A stretch of DNA of 64,000 nt, from NCBI GenBank assembly GCA_947491985.1, contig CANLLR010000002.1, positions 1-64,000 of the forward strand, read 5' to 3'. Shown here one piece after another: positions 10,239 through 20,853 of this stretch. The stretch is from Flavobacteriaceae bacterium (GTDB taxonomy: Bacteria > Bacteroidota > Bacteroidia > Flavobacteriales > Flavobacteriaceae). Position 1 is the stretch's first letter. Every line of letters begins with the position of its first letter. The translations under genes were made by a program, and so were the position numbers. Below the pieces are notes generated by a model. The model was given only the letters and a program-made list of their open reading frames with translations, was not told the origin of the DNA and did no database searches.

Positions 10239-10359
10239 AATTAATTTGGAAATTTGAAAATTTGGAAATTTGTAAATGAGTTTTCACTTCATAGTCAAAC
10301 TATCTTTATTTTTCAAATCATTTTTGTTTTGATGTTATTATTATTTTGTTAACTATTCT

Positions 10360-10476
10360 TTAAATGGTACATATTTGTTCTGTTAAGACATCTGCGTTTG
10401 GATAACTTTCTGAAAACTTACAAAGCGCCAACCAATAGATTGTTTCTTCAATTTCTTTAGCGGCTATTTCAAATTT
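10360..10476 (-). pseudogene. Remnant C-terminal fragment resembling a four-helix-bundle (S23-like) protein
   Basis: Reverse-strand reading KFEIAAKEIEETIYWLALCKFSESYPNADVLTEQICTI*; no upstream start in frame. Confidence 0.45.
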
Positions 10477-10497
10477 TCAAATTACCTCATTTTCAAA

Positions 10498-11946
10498 TTA
10501 TCCTACGGAACCTTCTAACGAAATTTCGAGTAGTTTTTGAGCTTCAACAGCAAATTCCATTGGTAATTTATTCAACACTTCTTTACTGAAACCGTTTACG
10601 ATTAACGCGATGGCTTTTTCTGTTGGGATGCCACGTTGGTTGCAATAAAAAACTTGGTCTTCACCGATTTTTGACGTCGTAGCCTCGTGTTCGATTTTGG
10701 CGGTTGAATTTTTACTTTCGATATATGGAAATGTATGTGCCCCACAATTATTTCCCATTAACAAAGAATCACATTGTGAAAAATTACGAGCGTTAGTGGC
10801 ATTGGCGCTAATTCGTACCAAACCACGATAACTGTTTTGAGATTTTCCTGCCGAAATTCCTTTGGAAATAATAGTCGATTTGGTGTTTTTACCCAAATGC
10901 ACCATTTTAGTTCCGGTGTCAGCTTGTTGAAAATTGTTGGTAACGGCAATCGAATAAAATTCGCCAATTGAGTTATCTCCTTTTAAAATTACAGAAGGAT
11001 ATTTCCAAGTAATTGCAGAACCTGTTTCTACTTGCGTCCATGAGATTTTTGCATTTTTTTCGCAAATTCCTCTTTTGGTAACAAAGTTAAAAACACCGCC
11101 TTTTCCTGCTGCGTTTCCTGGATACCAATTTTGTACGGTAGAATATTTGATCTCGGCATTATCTAACGCAATTAATTCGACCACGGCTGCGTGCAACTGG
11201 TTCTCATCGCGGCTTGGCGCTGTACAACCTTCTAGATACGACACATAACTGCCTTCATCAGCAATCAAAAGTGTGCGCTCAAACTGACCTGTTCCAGCTT
11301 GATTGATTCGGAAATACGTTGATAATTCCATTGGACAACGAACCCCTTTCGGAATGTAACAAAAACTTCCATCGGAGAAAACGGCCGAATTTAATGCGGC
11401 ATAAAAATTATCTCTTTGTGGGACAACCGTTCCTAAATGTTTCTGAACCAACTCGGGATGTTCGCGAATCGCTTCAGAAATACTCATAAAAATGATTCCT
11501 TTTTCGGCTAATGTTTTTTTGAACGTTGTGGCTACAGAAACCGAATCGACAACAATATCCATGGCAACATTATTCATCATTTTTTGTTCGTCGATAGAGA
11601 TGCCCAATTTTTTGTACATCTCTAACAAATCGGGATCAACGTCGTCTAAGGTTTTGTTGGGATCGGCTTTTTTAGGAGCTGAATAATACGAAATAGCTTG
11701 AAAATCGGGTTTTTCATAATGTACATTTGCCCAATCAAGTTCGGTCATTTCTTGCCAAGCACGAAACGCTTCGATACGCCAATCGGTCATCCATTGTGGT
11801 TCTTCTTTTTTCAACGAAATAGCTCGAACGATATCTTCGTTTAAACCAATCGGAAACGTCTCCGATTCTAAATTGGTGTAAAATCCGTATTCGTACTCTT
11901 TATTTTCGAGTTCAATTTTTAAATCGTCTTCGGTATATTTTGACAT
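10498..11946 (-). CDS. sufB: Fe-S cluster assembly protein SufB
   Basis: Characteristic SufB sequence [23 protein letters not shown] and [16 protein letters not shown]. Confidence 0.97.
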   Translation of the reverse strand: MSKYTEDDLKIELENKEYEYGFYTNLESETFPIGLNEDIVRAISLKKEEPQWMTDWRIEAFRAWQEMTELDWANVHYEKPDFQAISYYSAPKKADPNKTLDDVDPDLLEMYKKLGISIDEQKMMNNVAMDIVVDSVSVATTFKKTLAEKGIIFMSISEAIREHPELVQKHLGTVVPQRDNFYAALNSAVFSDGSFCYIPKGVRCPMELSTYFRINQAGTGQFERTLLIADEGSYVSYLEGCTAPSRDENQLHAAVVELIALDNAEIKYSTVQNWYPGNAAGKGGVFNFVTKRGICEKNAKISWTQVETGSAITWKYPSVILKGDNSIGEFYSIAVTNNFQQADTGTKMVHLGKNTKSTIISKGISAGKSQNSYRGLVRISANATNARNFSQCDSLLMGNNCGAHTFPYIESKNSTAKIEHEATTSKIGEDQVFYCNQRGIPTEKAIALIVNGFSKEVLNKLPMEFAVEAQKLLEISLEGSVG

Positions 11947-11961
11947 TTTGTTTGTTTATTT

Positions 11962-12291
11962 TTATAGCGAAAATGATTCTCCACATCCACATGTTCTTGA
12001 CGCATTCGGATTGTTAAAAACAAATCCTTTTCCGTTCAATCCGCCCGAAAATTCTAAAATGGTTCCGGCTAAATACAAGAACGATTTTTTTTCAACGGCG
12101 ATTTTCACGTGATTATCTTCAAAAACTTTATCGTTTTCACCCAATTCTTTGTCGAATTTTAATTCGTATGACAAACCCGAGCAACCACCACTTTTTACGC
12201 CAACTCGAACGTAATCTTTGGAAGCGTCAAAACCATCGTCATTCATCATGTCGATAATTTTTTTACTTGCTGTATCAGAAACTTTGATCAT
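11962..12291 (-). CDS. sufA: A-type Fe-S carrier protein (HesB/IscA/SufA family)
   Basis: VGVKSGGCSGLSYEL and C-terminal TCGCGESFS cysteines. Confidence 0.92.
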   Translation of the reverse strand: MIKVSDTASKKIIDMMNDDGFDASKDYVRVGVKSGGCSGLSYELKFDKELGENDKVFEDNHVKIAVEKKSFLYLAGTILEFSGGLNGKGFVFNNPNASRTCGCGESFSL

Positions 12292-12321
12292 AGCTTATTT
12301 TGATTTTGTCTAAATTAACCG

Positions 12322-12329
12322 CAAAGTTA
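12322..12329 (-). promoter_or_regulatory. Putative -7 element TAACTTTG upstream of the sufA-B-C-D genes
   Basis: Matches TAnnTTTG on the minus strand upstream of the sufA start. Confidence 0.4.
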
Positions 12330-12458
12330 GTACAATTATCTATTTTTTCTGCAAATGATAACATTTTTATAACGAATAATAAAATAGAAAAAATTGATTT
12401 CGGCGTTATTTCACTCATCATTTTATTAAATTGCAACTCTTTTAATTCTCAAATAATC

Positions 12459-13319
12459 ATGAAATTATACCCAATAGAAGCTGGAAATTTTAAGCTCGAC
12501 GGCGGTGCAATGTTTGGCGTAGTGCCAAAAACCTTGTGGAACCGCACCAACCCAGCCGACGAAAACAATTTGATAGACATTGCAGCGCGTTGTCTTCTAA
12601 TTGAAAATGGCAACCGATTAATTTTAATTGATACCGGAATGGGCAACAAACAGTCGGAGAAGTTTTTTAGCTATTATTCGCTTTGGGGAAGTCATTCGTT
12701 AGATAAATCTTTAGCAAAATACGGATTTCATCGCGAGGACATTACCGATGTTTTTATGACGCATTTGCATTTTGACCACTGTGGTGGAAGCGTAAATTGG
12801 AACGCTGGCAAAACAGGATATGAAGTCGCCTTTAAAAATGCCAAATATTGGACGAATGAAAACCACTGGAAATGGGCTACTCAACCCAATGCACGAGAAA
12901 GAGCATCGTTTTTACACGAGAATTTGATTCCGATGCAAGAAAGCGGACAACTGTATTTTATCAACCGTCCTGAGGGTGATTTTAGCTTTTCTGACGAATT
13001 GGGTTTTGCTATTTTTTATGCTGATGGTCACACCGAAAAACAAATGATTCCGCACATTCAATACCAAGACAAAACCATTGTTTTTTGTGGCGATTTGTTG
13101 GCTACAGCAGGTCATATTCCGATTCCGTATGTAATGGGATATGACACGAGACCGCTTTTAACGCTAGATGAAAAAACCAAATTCATGCATGCTGCCGCAG
13201 ATAAAAACTATTATTTGATGCTCGAACACGATGCACACAACCAAATCATAACCGTTGAAAATACCGAAAAAGGGGTGCGATTGAAGGAAGTGTTTCAATG
13301 TAATGATATCTTAATCTAA
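12459..13319 (+). CDS. MBL-fold metallo-hydrolase
   Basis: TGMGN, FMTHLHFDHCGG zinc motif; start set to MKLYPIEAGNFKLDGG. Confidence 0.88.
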   Translation: MKLYPIEAGNFKLDGGAMFGVVPKTLWNRTNPADENNLIDIAARCLLIENGNRLILIDTGMGNKQSEKFFSYYSLWGSHSLDKSLAKYGFHREDITDVFMTHLHFDHCGGSVNWNAGKTGYEVAFKNAKYWTNENHWKWATQPNARERASFLHENLIPMQESGQLYFINRPEGDFSFSDELGFAIFYADGHTEKQMIPHIQYQDKTIVFCGDLLATAGHIPIPYVMGYDTRPLLTLDEKTKFMHAAADKNYYLMLEHDAHNQIITVENTEKGVRLKEVFQCNDILI

Positions 13320-13384
13320 TGTTAATGCTCTTCAAACTTAAATCAAAACAAAATACATTTAACCCAATTTTAAATTATTTAAAA

Positions 13385-14980
13385 ATGAAATTCAACAAAC
13401 CTTTTTTCATTTCAGCAGTATTTGCAATTGCATTGTCTAGTTGTAGTCCAAAACTTGCCCCAATGGTGGGCACAAATCCGTCTAACATTGACAAAAACCC
13501 ATTAAAAACTTCTCCTATTAAAGAAGACGATTTAAAGCGTTGGAGTCACCTTGATTTAGTGAAAGATACCATTCCAGGAATGAGTGTCGACAAAGCGTAT
13601 GCTGAACTTTTGAAAGGAAAAAAAGGTATCAAAGTTATTGTAGGAATTATTGATTCAGGTGTCGATATTGATCATGAAGATTTAAAAGAAAAAATCTGGA
13701 CCAACAAAAAAGAAATTGCTGGTAACAACAAAGATGACGACAACAACGGTTTTATAGATGATGTCCACGGCTGGAATTTTCTTGGCGATTCAAATGATGA
13801 AAACTTAGAATTGACACGTATCGTAAAAAAAGGCGATGATGGTTCAGCCATTTATAAAAGCGCTAAAGCTGAATTGGAGGCAAAATTAGCAGAGATGAAT
13901 CAGCAAAAACCAACAGTTGATATGCTTTCTAAAGCTGACAAAGACATTCGTACACATTTGAAAAAGGAAATATATACAGTAGACGAATTAAAGAAGATTA
14001 CTACAACTGACGCCGAATTAAATAAAAGTAAAATGATTATGATGAGTGTAGCATCTCAAGCTGGACCTAATTTTCAAGCAGAAATCAAAGAATATATCGA
14101 TCAAGTGTATGGAATGTTAAACTACAACCTCAACGTCAATTTTGATGGAAGAAAGCCAGTAGGTGATAATCCAAACGACATCAACGACAAAAAATACGGA
14201 AACGGAAATGTAAAAGGTCCAAACGTAGAAGACGCTTTACACGGAACACACGTTGCCGGAATCGTGGCACAAGTTAGAGGCAACCAAAAAGGAGGCGACG
14301 GTGTTGCAAACAATGTTGAAATTATGGCGGTGAGAGCTGTGCCTAATGGCGATGAGTACGACAAAGATATTGCTTTAGCTATTCGTTACGCCGTTGATAA
14401 TGGCGCAAAAGTAATCAACGGGAGTTTCGGAAAAGACTATTCTCCTCAGAAAGAATGGGTTTGGGATGCTATCAAATATGCTGCAAGTAAAGACGTATTA
14501 ATTGTTCACGCTTCTGGTAATGATGGTAAAAATATCGACAGCGAACCAAATTTTCCTTCTGACGAAAAAAACAACGTTGAATTTGCCAACAATTTCCTTT
14601 CTATTGGTGCTTTAAATAAAGAATACGGTAGCAACATTATTGCAGCATTTTCCAATTACGGAAACGTAAATGTGGATATTTTTTCACCTGGAAACGAAAT
14701 ATACGCAACCGTTCCGAATAGCAAATACCGTTATTTACAAGGAACATCAATGGCGTCACCTAATGCTGCTGGAGTGGCTGCTTTAGTACGTTCATATTAT
14801 CCAAGTTTAACAGCCGCGCAAGTAAAGAAAATCATCATGGATTCGGGAACGCCTATTTCTGCGACTGTAGCGGTTGGGGAGCAAAAAACAAATATGCCTT
14901 TTGCCAACACTTGCGTTTCTGGAAAAATTGTAAACGCTTACAACGCTTTACTTATGGCAGAGCAAATGTCAAAAAAATAA
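13385..14980 (+). CDS. S8 (subtilisin-like) serine peptidase, lipoprotein
   Basis: GIIDSGVDIDHEDL, HGTHVAGI, GTSMASPNAAGVAAL catalytic motifs; lipobox LSSCSP. Confidence 0.95.
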   Translation: MKFNKPFFISAVFAIALSSCSPKLAPMVGTNPSNIDKNPLKTSPIKEDDLKRWSHLDLVKDTIPGMSVDKAYAELLKGKKGIKVIVGIIDSGVDIDHEDLKEKIWTNKKEIAGNNKDDDNNGFIDDVHGWNFLGDSNDENLELTRIVKKGDDGSAIYKSAKAELEAKLAEMNQQKPTVDMLSKADKDIRTHLKKEIYTVDELKKITTTDAELNKSKMIMMSVASQAGPNFQAEIKEYIDQVYGMLNYNLNVNFDGRKPVGDNPNDINDKKYGNGNVKGPNVEDALHGTHVAGIVAQVRGNQKGGDGVANNVEIMAVRAVPNGDEYDKDIALAIRYAVDNGAKVINGSFGKDYSPQKEWVWDAIKYAASKDVLIVHASGNDGKNIDSEPNFPSDEKNNVEFANNFLSIGALNKEYGSNIIAAFSNYGNVNVDIFSPGNEIYATVPNSKYRYLQGTSMASPNAAGVAALVRSYYPSLTAAQVKKIIMDSGTPISATVAVGEQKTNMPFANTCVSGKIVNAYNALLMAEQMSKK

Positions 14981-15009
14981 ATTTTTAGTAATTCAGGTTC
15001 CTTTCACAG

Positions 15010-16893
15010 ATGAAAAAAATCATGTTGTTTTCGTTTTTAAGCTTTGGTTGTATCGCTGCTTTTTCTCAAACATCTTCCTATTGGCAACAAAAAGCGGATT
15101 ATAAAATGGAAGTTTCGATGGACGTAAAAACCTATCAATACCAAGGAAAACAAACGCTCTTGTATACCAACAATTCGAACGATACCTTACGTAAAGTTTT
15201 TTATCATTTGTACAACAATGCCTTTCAACCTGGAAGCGAAATGGATATGCGACTACAAAGCATAAAAGATCCAGACGGTCGAATGGTTGATAAAGTAAAA
15301 ATAGGCGATAAAGAAAGTAAAGAAAGTCGCATTGCCAAATTGCAACCCAATGAAATGGGCTATTTGCACATCGCCAATTTCAAGCAAGACGGAATTCCAA
15401 TCACAGCAAAAGAAGTAGAAACAATCTTAGAAGTTACGCTTTCAAAACCCATTTTACCTGGAAAATCAACCACTTTTACACTTGATTTTGAAGGACAAGT
15501 GCCTGTTCAAATACGGCGTTCCGGAAGAAACAACAAAGAAGGTATTGCACTTTCGATGTCGCAATGGTATCCAAAAATGGCCGAATTTGATTTCGAAGGT
15601 TGGCACGCCGATCCGTATATCGCACGTGAATTTCATGGTGTTTGGGGAAATTTTGATGTAAAAATTACTATTGACAAAGACTACATTTTAGGCGGAACTG
15701 GCTATTTACAAAACGGCAACGATATCGGATACAACTACCAGGATTCAAATGTTGTGGTAAAAATTCCGAAAAAACAAAAGACACTCACTTGGCATTTTGT
15801 TGCACCTATGGTCCATGATTTTACTTGGGCTGCCGATAAAGAGTACCTTCACGATGTGGTCAAAACCGACTTCGGAACGACCTTACACTTTTTGTATAAA
15901 AACAATCCAAAAATCATTGATAATTGGAAAAATGCACAACCAAAAACGGTTGAAACAATGCGTTATTTCAATTCAATTGTGGGAAAATATCCATACCAAC
16001 AATATTCGGTAATTCAAGGTGGCGATGGCGGAATGGAATATGCCATGTGTACGTTAATTTTAGGCGAAGGCAATATAGACGGAATGGTCGGACTTATTGC
16101 ACATGAAATGGGACATTCATGGTTTCAACACGTTTTAGCAACTAACGAAAGTAAACACGGATGGATGGACGAAGGATTCACTTCATTCATAGAAGATTTA
16201 GGCGTTAATCATTTGGCTGAAAAAAAAGTCGTAAATCCATTTGCCGGCGCTTATAAAGGATATGTGAGTTTAGCCAATTCAGGAAAAGAACAACCATTGT
16301 CTACACATGCGGATCGATTTGACGAAAACCGAAGTTATAGCATTGCATCGTACAGCAAAGGGGAACTTTTTTTAACGCAATTGATCTACCTTATCGGAAA
16401 AGAAAATGTGATGAAAACCGTGAAGCGTTTTTACAGCGAATTTCAATTCAAACATCCAACCCCCAACGACATTAAACGTACAGCAGAGCGCGTTTCGGGA
16501 GCCAATTTAGATTGGTATTTAACCGATTGGACGCAAACGACCAACACCATTGATTATAGTATCACAACAGTAGAAGGTGCGACCGATGGCGGGCAAAGAA
16601 CAGTAATTTCGTTAGAAAGAATCGGTAGAATGCCAATGCCAATAGAAATTTTAGTAGACTATACTGATGGTTCAAAAGAATCATTTTACATTCCGCTACG
16701 CATGATGAGTTTCGAGAAAGAAAATCCAATACCAGAAATTAAAAGAACCGTTTTAAAAGACTGGGCTTGGGGTAATCCGAATTATTTCTTTGAAATTCCG
16801 AAATCAAAAACGACTGTTCGAAAAGTCACACTTGACCCAAGCGGATTAATGGCCGACGTGAAAAGTGACAACAATACGTATGAAATAAAATAA
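15010..16893 (+). CDS. M1 family metallopeptidase
   Basis: HEMGHSWFQH zinc motif followed by DEGFTSFIED. Confidence 0.94.
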   Translation: MKKIMLFSFLSFGCIAAFSQTSSYWQQKADYKMEVSMDVKTYQYQGKQTLLYTNNSNDTLRKVFYHLYNNAFQPGSEMDMRLQSIKDPDGRMVDKVKIGDKESKESRIAKLQPNEMGYLHIANFKQDGIPITAKEVETILEVTLSKPILPGKSTTFTLDFEGQVPVQIRRSGRNNKEGIALSMSQWYPKMAEFDFEGWHADPYIAREFHGVWGNFDVKITIDKDYILGGTGYLQNGNDIGYNYQDSNVVVKIPKKQKTLTWHFVAPMVHDFTWAADKEYLHDVVKTDFGTTLHFLYKNNPKIIDNWKNAQPKTVETMRYFNSIVGKYPYQQYSVIQGGDGGMEYAMCTLILGEGNIDGMVGLIAHEMGHSWFQHVLATNESKHGWMDEGFTSFIEDLGVNHLAEKKVVNPFAGAYKGYVSLANSGKEQPLSTHADRFDENRSYSIASYSKGELFLTQLIYLIGKENVMKTVKRFYSEFQFKHPTPNDIKRTAERVSGANLDWYLTDWTQTTNTIDYSITTVEGATDGGQRTVISLERIGRMPMPIEILVDYTDGSKESFYIPLRMMSFEKENPIPEIKRTVLKDWAWGNPNYFFEIPKSKTTVRKVTLDPSGLMADVKSDNNTYEIK

Positions 16894-16894
16894 C

Positions 16895-16926
16895 AAAAAG
16901 AAGCTTTAGGGCTTCTTTTTTTTTGG
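16895..16926 (+). terminator. Intrinsic terminator after M1 peptidase
   Basis: AAAAAGAAGC-TTTAGG-GCTTCTTTTTTTTT. Confidence 0.8.
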
Positions 16927-17031
16927 AATCCCAATCCTACAATATAAGCGCTTATAAAACGTATTCTAACTATTGTTTCTCTTTTGGAATAGAATTTGTA
17001 GTTTTACCATTCGGAATTTATCTTTTACATT

Positions 17032-17445
17032 ATGAAACTATATTCATCACTCTTATTTTTGTTTTTTTTATCTTTTGGACTGCAAAATAGTGCCGCGCAA
17101 ACGCTAACGTTTAAAACGAGTAGTGTTAGCATTACTGAAAAAAACGAAAAAGGCAAATGGAATGAATGGTCTGATTTTGTAAAAGCAGATTTGGTCATTT
17201 CTATTGATGCTAAAAAAAACAGAATCGTTGTGAATTCTCCCGAAATTCAAGTTTTTACGATTTTGGCTTATGGCGAAAAAACCGAAGACGAAACCACCAG
17301 AATTGTGCCTTTTGAATGTATTGACAATAATGGTTCAAAAGCTACCGTTTTTGTAATAACAAAGAAAAAAGAATCGAATCGAATGCAGTTTTACATCAAT
17401 TATTCGGAAGTAAAATTTGTCTACAATATTTACAACCCAAAATAA
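17032..17445 (+). CDS. Hypothetical secreted protein
   Basis: Signal peptide ORF immediately upstream of rnpA. Confidence 0.6.
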   Translation: MKLYSSLLFLFFLSFGLQNSAAQTLTFKTSSVSITEKNEKGKWNEWSDFVKADLVISIDAKKNRIVVNSPEIQVFTILAYGEKTEDETTRIVPFECIDNNGSKATVFVITKKKESNRMQFYINYSEVKFVYNIYNPK

Positions 17446-17450
17446 AATAC

Positions 17451-17831
17451 GTGGATTTTTCTTATCCAAAAGACGAAAAACTCAAAAGCAGAAAAATCAT
17501 TGATTTACTTTTTACAGAAGGAAAATCGGTGGCTAAATTTCCGTTGCGATTGGTATATATCGAAACCCCATTCGACGATAATAAACCAATAAAAATAGGT
17601 GTTTCGGTTTCTAAAAAAAACTTCAAACACGCTGTTGATCGCAATTATTTTAAAAGAGTTTTACGCGAATGTTACCGGCATAACAAACACATCTTACTTG
17701 AAAACACAGACAGAAGTTTCGCCATTCTCTTTTTTTATCAAACCAAAGAACGTTTGTCTTTTCATGAAATAAACGAAAAAACCATCCAACTTTTTGAGAA
17801 ATTTATAAAAACCGTTGAAGTTGAAAAATAA
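17451..17831 (+). CDS. rnpA: Ribonuclease P protein component (GTG start)
   Basis: VSKKNFKHAVDRNYFKRVLRECYR RNase P signature. Confidence 0.9.
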   Translation: MDFSYPKDEKLKSRKIIDLLFTEGKSVAKFPLRLVYIETPFDDNKPIKIGVSVSKKNFKHAVDRNYFKRVLRECYRHNKHILLENTDRSFAILFFYQTKERLSFHEINEKTIQLFEKFIKTVEVEK

Positions 17832-17898
17832 GACTTGGCGATTTGCGTTATCCTTCATAAGGAATTGCTAAAAAAGTTGTTTATTATTGATAATCCTA

Positions 17899-17906
17899 TA
17901 TATTTG
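17899..17906 (+). promoter_or_regulatory. Putative -7 promoter element TATATTTG for S41 peptidase gene
   Basis: TAnnTTTG consensus 40 nt upstream of ATG. Confidence 0.5.
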
Positions 17907-17945
17907 GACTGAATTTCACTAAATTACAAAAACCTACAAAAAACT

Positions 17946-19589
17946 ATGAAACTATTTTCATTTGTTAAAAAAAGATATATACTTCCTGTTATTGCAAGTG
18001 GCTTTTTATTTGTTGGAGTGAGTTTTAAAGATGACTTCTTTGAAATTGCTAAACAAATCGAAATTTTTACTACACTCTTCAAAACTGTAAATCAAAATTA
18101 TGTTGACGAAATTGCCCCAGCCGATATAATGGACAAAGCCATTAAAAGCATGTTGGCCGATTTAGATCCGTATACCAATTACTTTAATGAACAAGATGTA
18201 GTTAAATTTAAAATTAACAATACCGGAGAATATACGGGTATTGGTGCCTTAGTAACGCGTAAAGATGAAGTGTTAGTTATTAGAGAGCCATATAAAAGTT
18301 TTCCTGCTGACAAAGCGGGACTTAAAGCGGGAGATGCGATAACACAAATAGGCGATGTGCTTCTGGCCGATTATAAAGAAGATGCTTCACAATTATTAAA
18401 AGGTGCAAAAAACACAAAAATCGACATCAAATACATTCGACAAGGAAAAACACTTAGCACACAACTTGTTTTGGATGAGGTCGAGGTAAAAGCAGTTCCT
18501 TTCTTTTCAAAAATTGATGCTAAAACAGGATATATCGTTCTTTCAGCATTCAACCGTAAAACCACTCAAGAAACCAAAGAAGCGTTAGAAAAGCTTAAAG
18601 CTGAGGGAGCCGAACAAATTATTCTCGATTTAAGAGGAAATCCAGGCGGTTTACTTAATGAAGCTGTTAATGTTTGTAATCTTTTTGTTCCCAAAGGTGA
18701 AACAATTGTAACTACAAAATCTAAAAACGAAAAACACAACAATACCTATAAAACTACTCGCGAAGCGATTGACCTTGAAATTCCTTTAGTGATAATTGTA
18801 GATGGAAAAAGTGCTTCGGCCTCTGAAATCGTGGCAGGTGCGCTTCAAGATTTAGACAGAGCTGTAGTTTTAGGAAGTCGAAGTTTTGGAAAAGGATTGG
18901 TGCAACGTCCGTTTGATATGACGTATGGGACACAAGTAAAAGTAACCATTTCAAGGTATTACACTCCTTCTGGAAGATGTATCCAAGCTTTAGATTACGC
19001 TAAAAAAGACAAAGATGGGAAGGCAATTCGAAATGACGTTACAAAATACAATGCCTTCAAAACTAAAAAAGGCAGAACTGTTTTTGATGGTGGTGGTATT
19101 TTACCTGATGTAGAAATGGAAGAAACCAAAACAAGTCCGATTGCACAAGCGCTTCAAAAAAATGACGGAATATTTAATTTCGCTACGCTTTATTATTTCA
19201 AAAATCAATCATTAGGCGATAAAATTCCAACCGTTTCTGATACTGATTTTGCTGAATTTAAAGCCTATTTGAAAAAAGAAAAATTAAGCTTTGACACCGA
19301 AACCGAATTGGCATTAAAAACCACTTTGGAAAAAGCAAAAAAGGAAGAAATTGACAAAACAATCAGCAAAGAATATGATCAATTGGTAGTAGCGTTGCAA
19401 AAAAGTGAAGAAATTTTGTTAGACAAAAATCAAAAGGAAATTAAAAAGCTTATCCAAGATGAATTAATAAAAAGATACCAATACAAAGAAGGTTTGTACC
19501 AATTTTACACCAAAAATAATGCGGAAATTTCGAAAGCCGTATTGTTATTATCCAATAGAACCGACTATAATAAAATACTAAAAATATAA
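17946..19589 (+). CDS. S41 family C-terminal processing peptidase with PDZ domain
   Basis: PADKAGLKAGDAI PDZ, LRGNPGGLL, KSASASEIVAGALQD. Confidence 0.93.
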   Translation: MKLFSFVKKRYILPVIASGFLFVGVSFKDDFFEIAKQIEIFTTLFKTVNQNYVDEIAPADIMDKAIKSMLADLDPYTNYFNEQDVVKFKINNTGEYTGIGALVTRKDEVLVIREPYKSFPADKAGLKAGDAITQIGDVLLADYKEDASQLLKGAKNTKIDIKYIRQGKTLSTQLVLDEVEVKAVPFFSKIDAKTGYIVLSAFNRKTTQETKEALEKLKAEGAEQIILDLRGNPGGLLNEAVNVCNLFVPKGETIVTTKSKNEKHNNTYKTTREAIDLEIPLVIIVDGKSASASEIVAGALQDLDRAVVLGSRSFGKGLVQRPFDMTYGTQVKVTISRYYTPSGRCIQALDYAKKDKDGKAIRNDVTKYNAFKTKKGRTVFDGGGILPDVEMEETKTSPIAQALQKNDGIFNFATLYYFKNQSLGDKIPTVSDTDFAEFKAYLKKEKLSFDTETELALKTTLEKAKKEEIDKTISKEYDQLVVALQKSEEILLDKNQKEIKKLIQDELIKRYQYKEGLYQFYTKNNAEISKAVLLLSNRTDYNKILKI

Positions 19590-20404
19590 TGTTTCGATTT
19601 TTAAAGATATTTCCGCTATTTATATTCGGTCTTCTCCACGCACAAGAAGAAGTAGTGCACTCTGTATACTTTGAGTTTGACAAATTTTCTTTAGATGAAA
19701 AGCAAGCTAAAGAAGTAGTGGATTTTATTAAAACCACCGATTCAACCCGAATTGAAACCATTCAAATTTTTGGTTATACTGACGATATTGGAAAGGAAGC
19801 TTACAACTATAAATTGTCTGTAAACAGAGCTTCGGCTATTCAAAATAAATTGATTAACGGCGGTATAAAAAGCAAAATTATTGTTACTATTGAAGGAAAA
19901 GGCCGGATTTTAATAGATGATGATATTATAGAAAATCTGCCCGAAAAACGTTCTAAAAACCGTCGTGTCGATATTGTATTAAATTTAAAACCTTTACCAA
20001 AAATTGAAATCCCAGGATTTTATCACTCTGTACAAAAAAACCATATTGTAGGTGATCACATTTATCTTGATACTATTTTATTTGAAAGAGGTAGTAGTAA
20101 ATTAAATTTTAAATCCAAATCAGAATTGGATAAAGTTGCTTTATTACTGCACCGATACAAAAACATTCAGTTTGAAATTCAAGGACATGTCTGTTGCACT
20201 CCTCCTTACCAAAAAGAAGCTATCGATAAAGACACCAAAAAACGTCAATTATCAAATAACAGAGCGCAATCTGTGTACAAATATTTAATCTTCCGAAAGA
20301 TTCAGAAAAACAGAATGACTTTCAAAGGTTATGGAAACACGGTTCCGCTAGGAAAAGGCGGTGAGTATGACCGTCGAGTAGAGTTGGTAATAACTAAGAT
20401 TTAA
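19589..20404 (+). CDS. OmpA family protein
   Basis: Two OmpA-like segments (GYTDDIGKEAYNYKLSVNRA; GHVCCTPP...NNRAQSVYKYL). Confidence 0.85.
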   Translation: MFRFLKIFPLFIFGLLHAQEEVVHSVYFEFDKFSLDEKQAKEVVDFIKTTDSTRIETIQIFGYTDDIGKEAYNYKLSVNRASAIQNKLINGGIKSKIIVTIEGKGRILIDDDIIENLPEKRSKNRRVDIVLNLKPLPKIEIPGFYHSVQKNHIVGDHIYLDTILFERGSSKLNFKSKSELDKVALLLHRYKNIQFEIQGHVCCTPPYQKEAIDKDTKKRQLSNNRAQSVYKYLIFRKIQKNRMTFKGYGNTVPLGKGGEYDRRVELVITKI

Positions 20405-20853
20405 TTACCACGTTTCATTTCAATATGTGGAATGTCGTCTTCCAAATACGTATCACTTGTGGTCACAAATCCGTGACTTTCGTAAAATTGCTGCAAATAC
20501 AATTGAGCTGAGATTGTAATTTGATGTACACCGAATTTGGTTTCAACAGCTTGAATTGCTTCTCTCATCAACCCATGTCCCGCTTTCAGATGCCGGTGAC
20601 TTGCTTTGACAATTACCCTTCCAATAGATGCATTTTCAAAATAATCATTGGGTTGAAACAATCGAGCATAGGCAATTGTTTTTCCTTCGTATTCTCCAAT
20701 TAAGTGAAGGGCTTTTTCATCTTTTCCATCAATGTCTTGATAAACGCAATTTTGCTCCACTACAAAGACTTCGCTTCTTAATTGCAACACCGAATACAAC
20801 TCGACAAGGGAAAGTGCTTCAAATCGCTTTATTTTCCATTTAATATTTTGCAT
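20401..20853 (-). CDS. GNAT family acetyltransferase (ElaA-like)
   Basis: LRSEVFVVEQNCVYQDIDGKD ... IGRVIVKASHRHLKAGHGLM. Confidence 0.88.
   Translation of the reverse strand: MQNIKWKIKRFEALSLVELYSVLQLRSEVFVVEQNCVYQDIDGKDEKALHLIGEYEGKTIAYARLFQPNDYFENASIGRVIVKASHRHLKAGHGLMREAIQAVETKFGVHQITISAQLYLQQFYESHGFVTTSDTYLEDDIPHIEMKRGN

Noticed and set aside
12300-12458. N-terminal extension of the MBL-fold hydrolase in the ORF track
   Set aside because: Extends into the sufA divergent promoter region; the family start is MKLYPIEAGNFKL at 12459.
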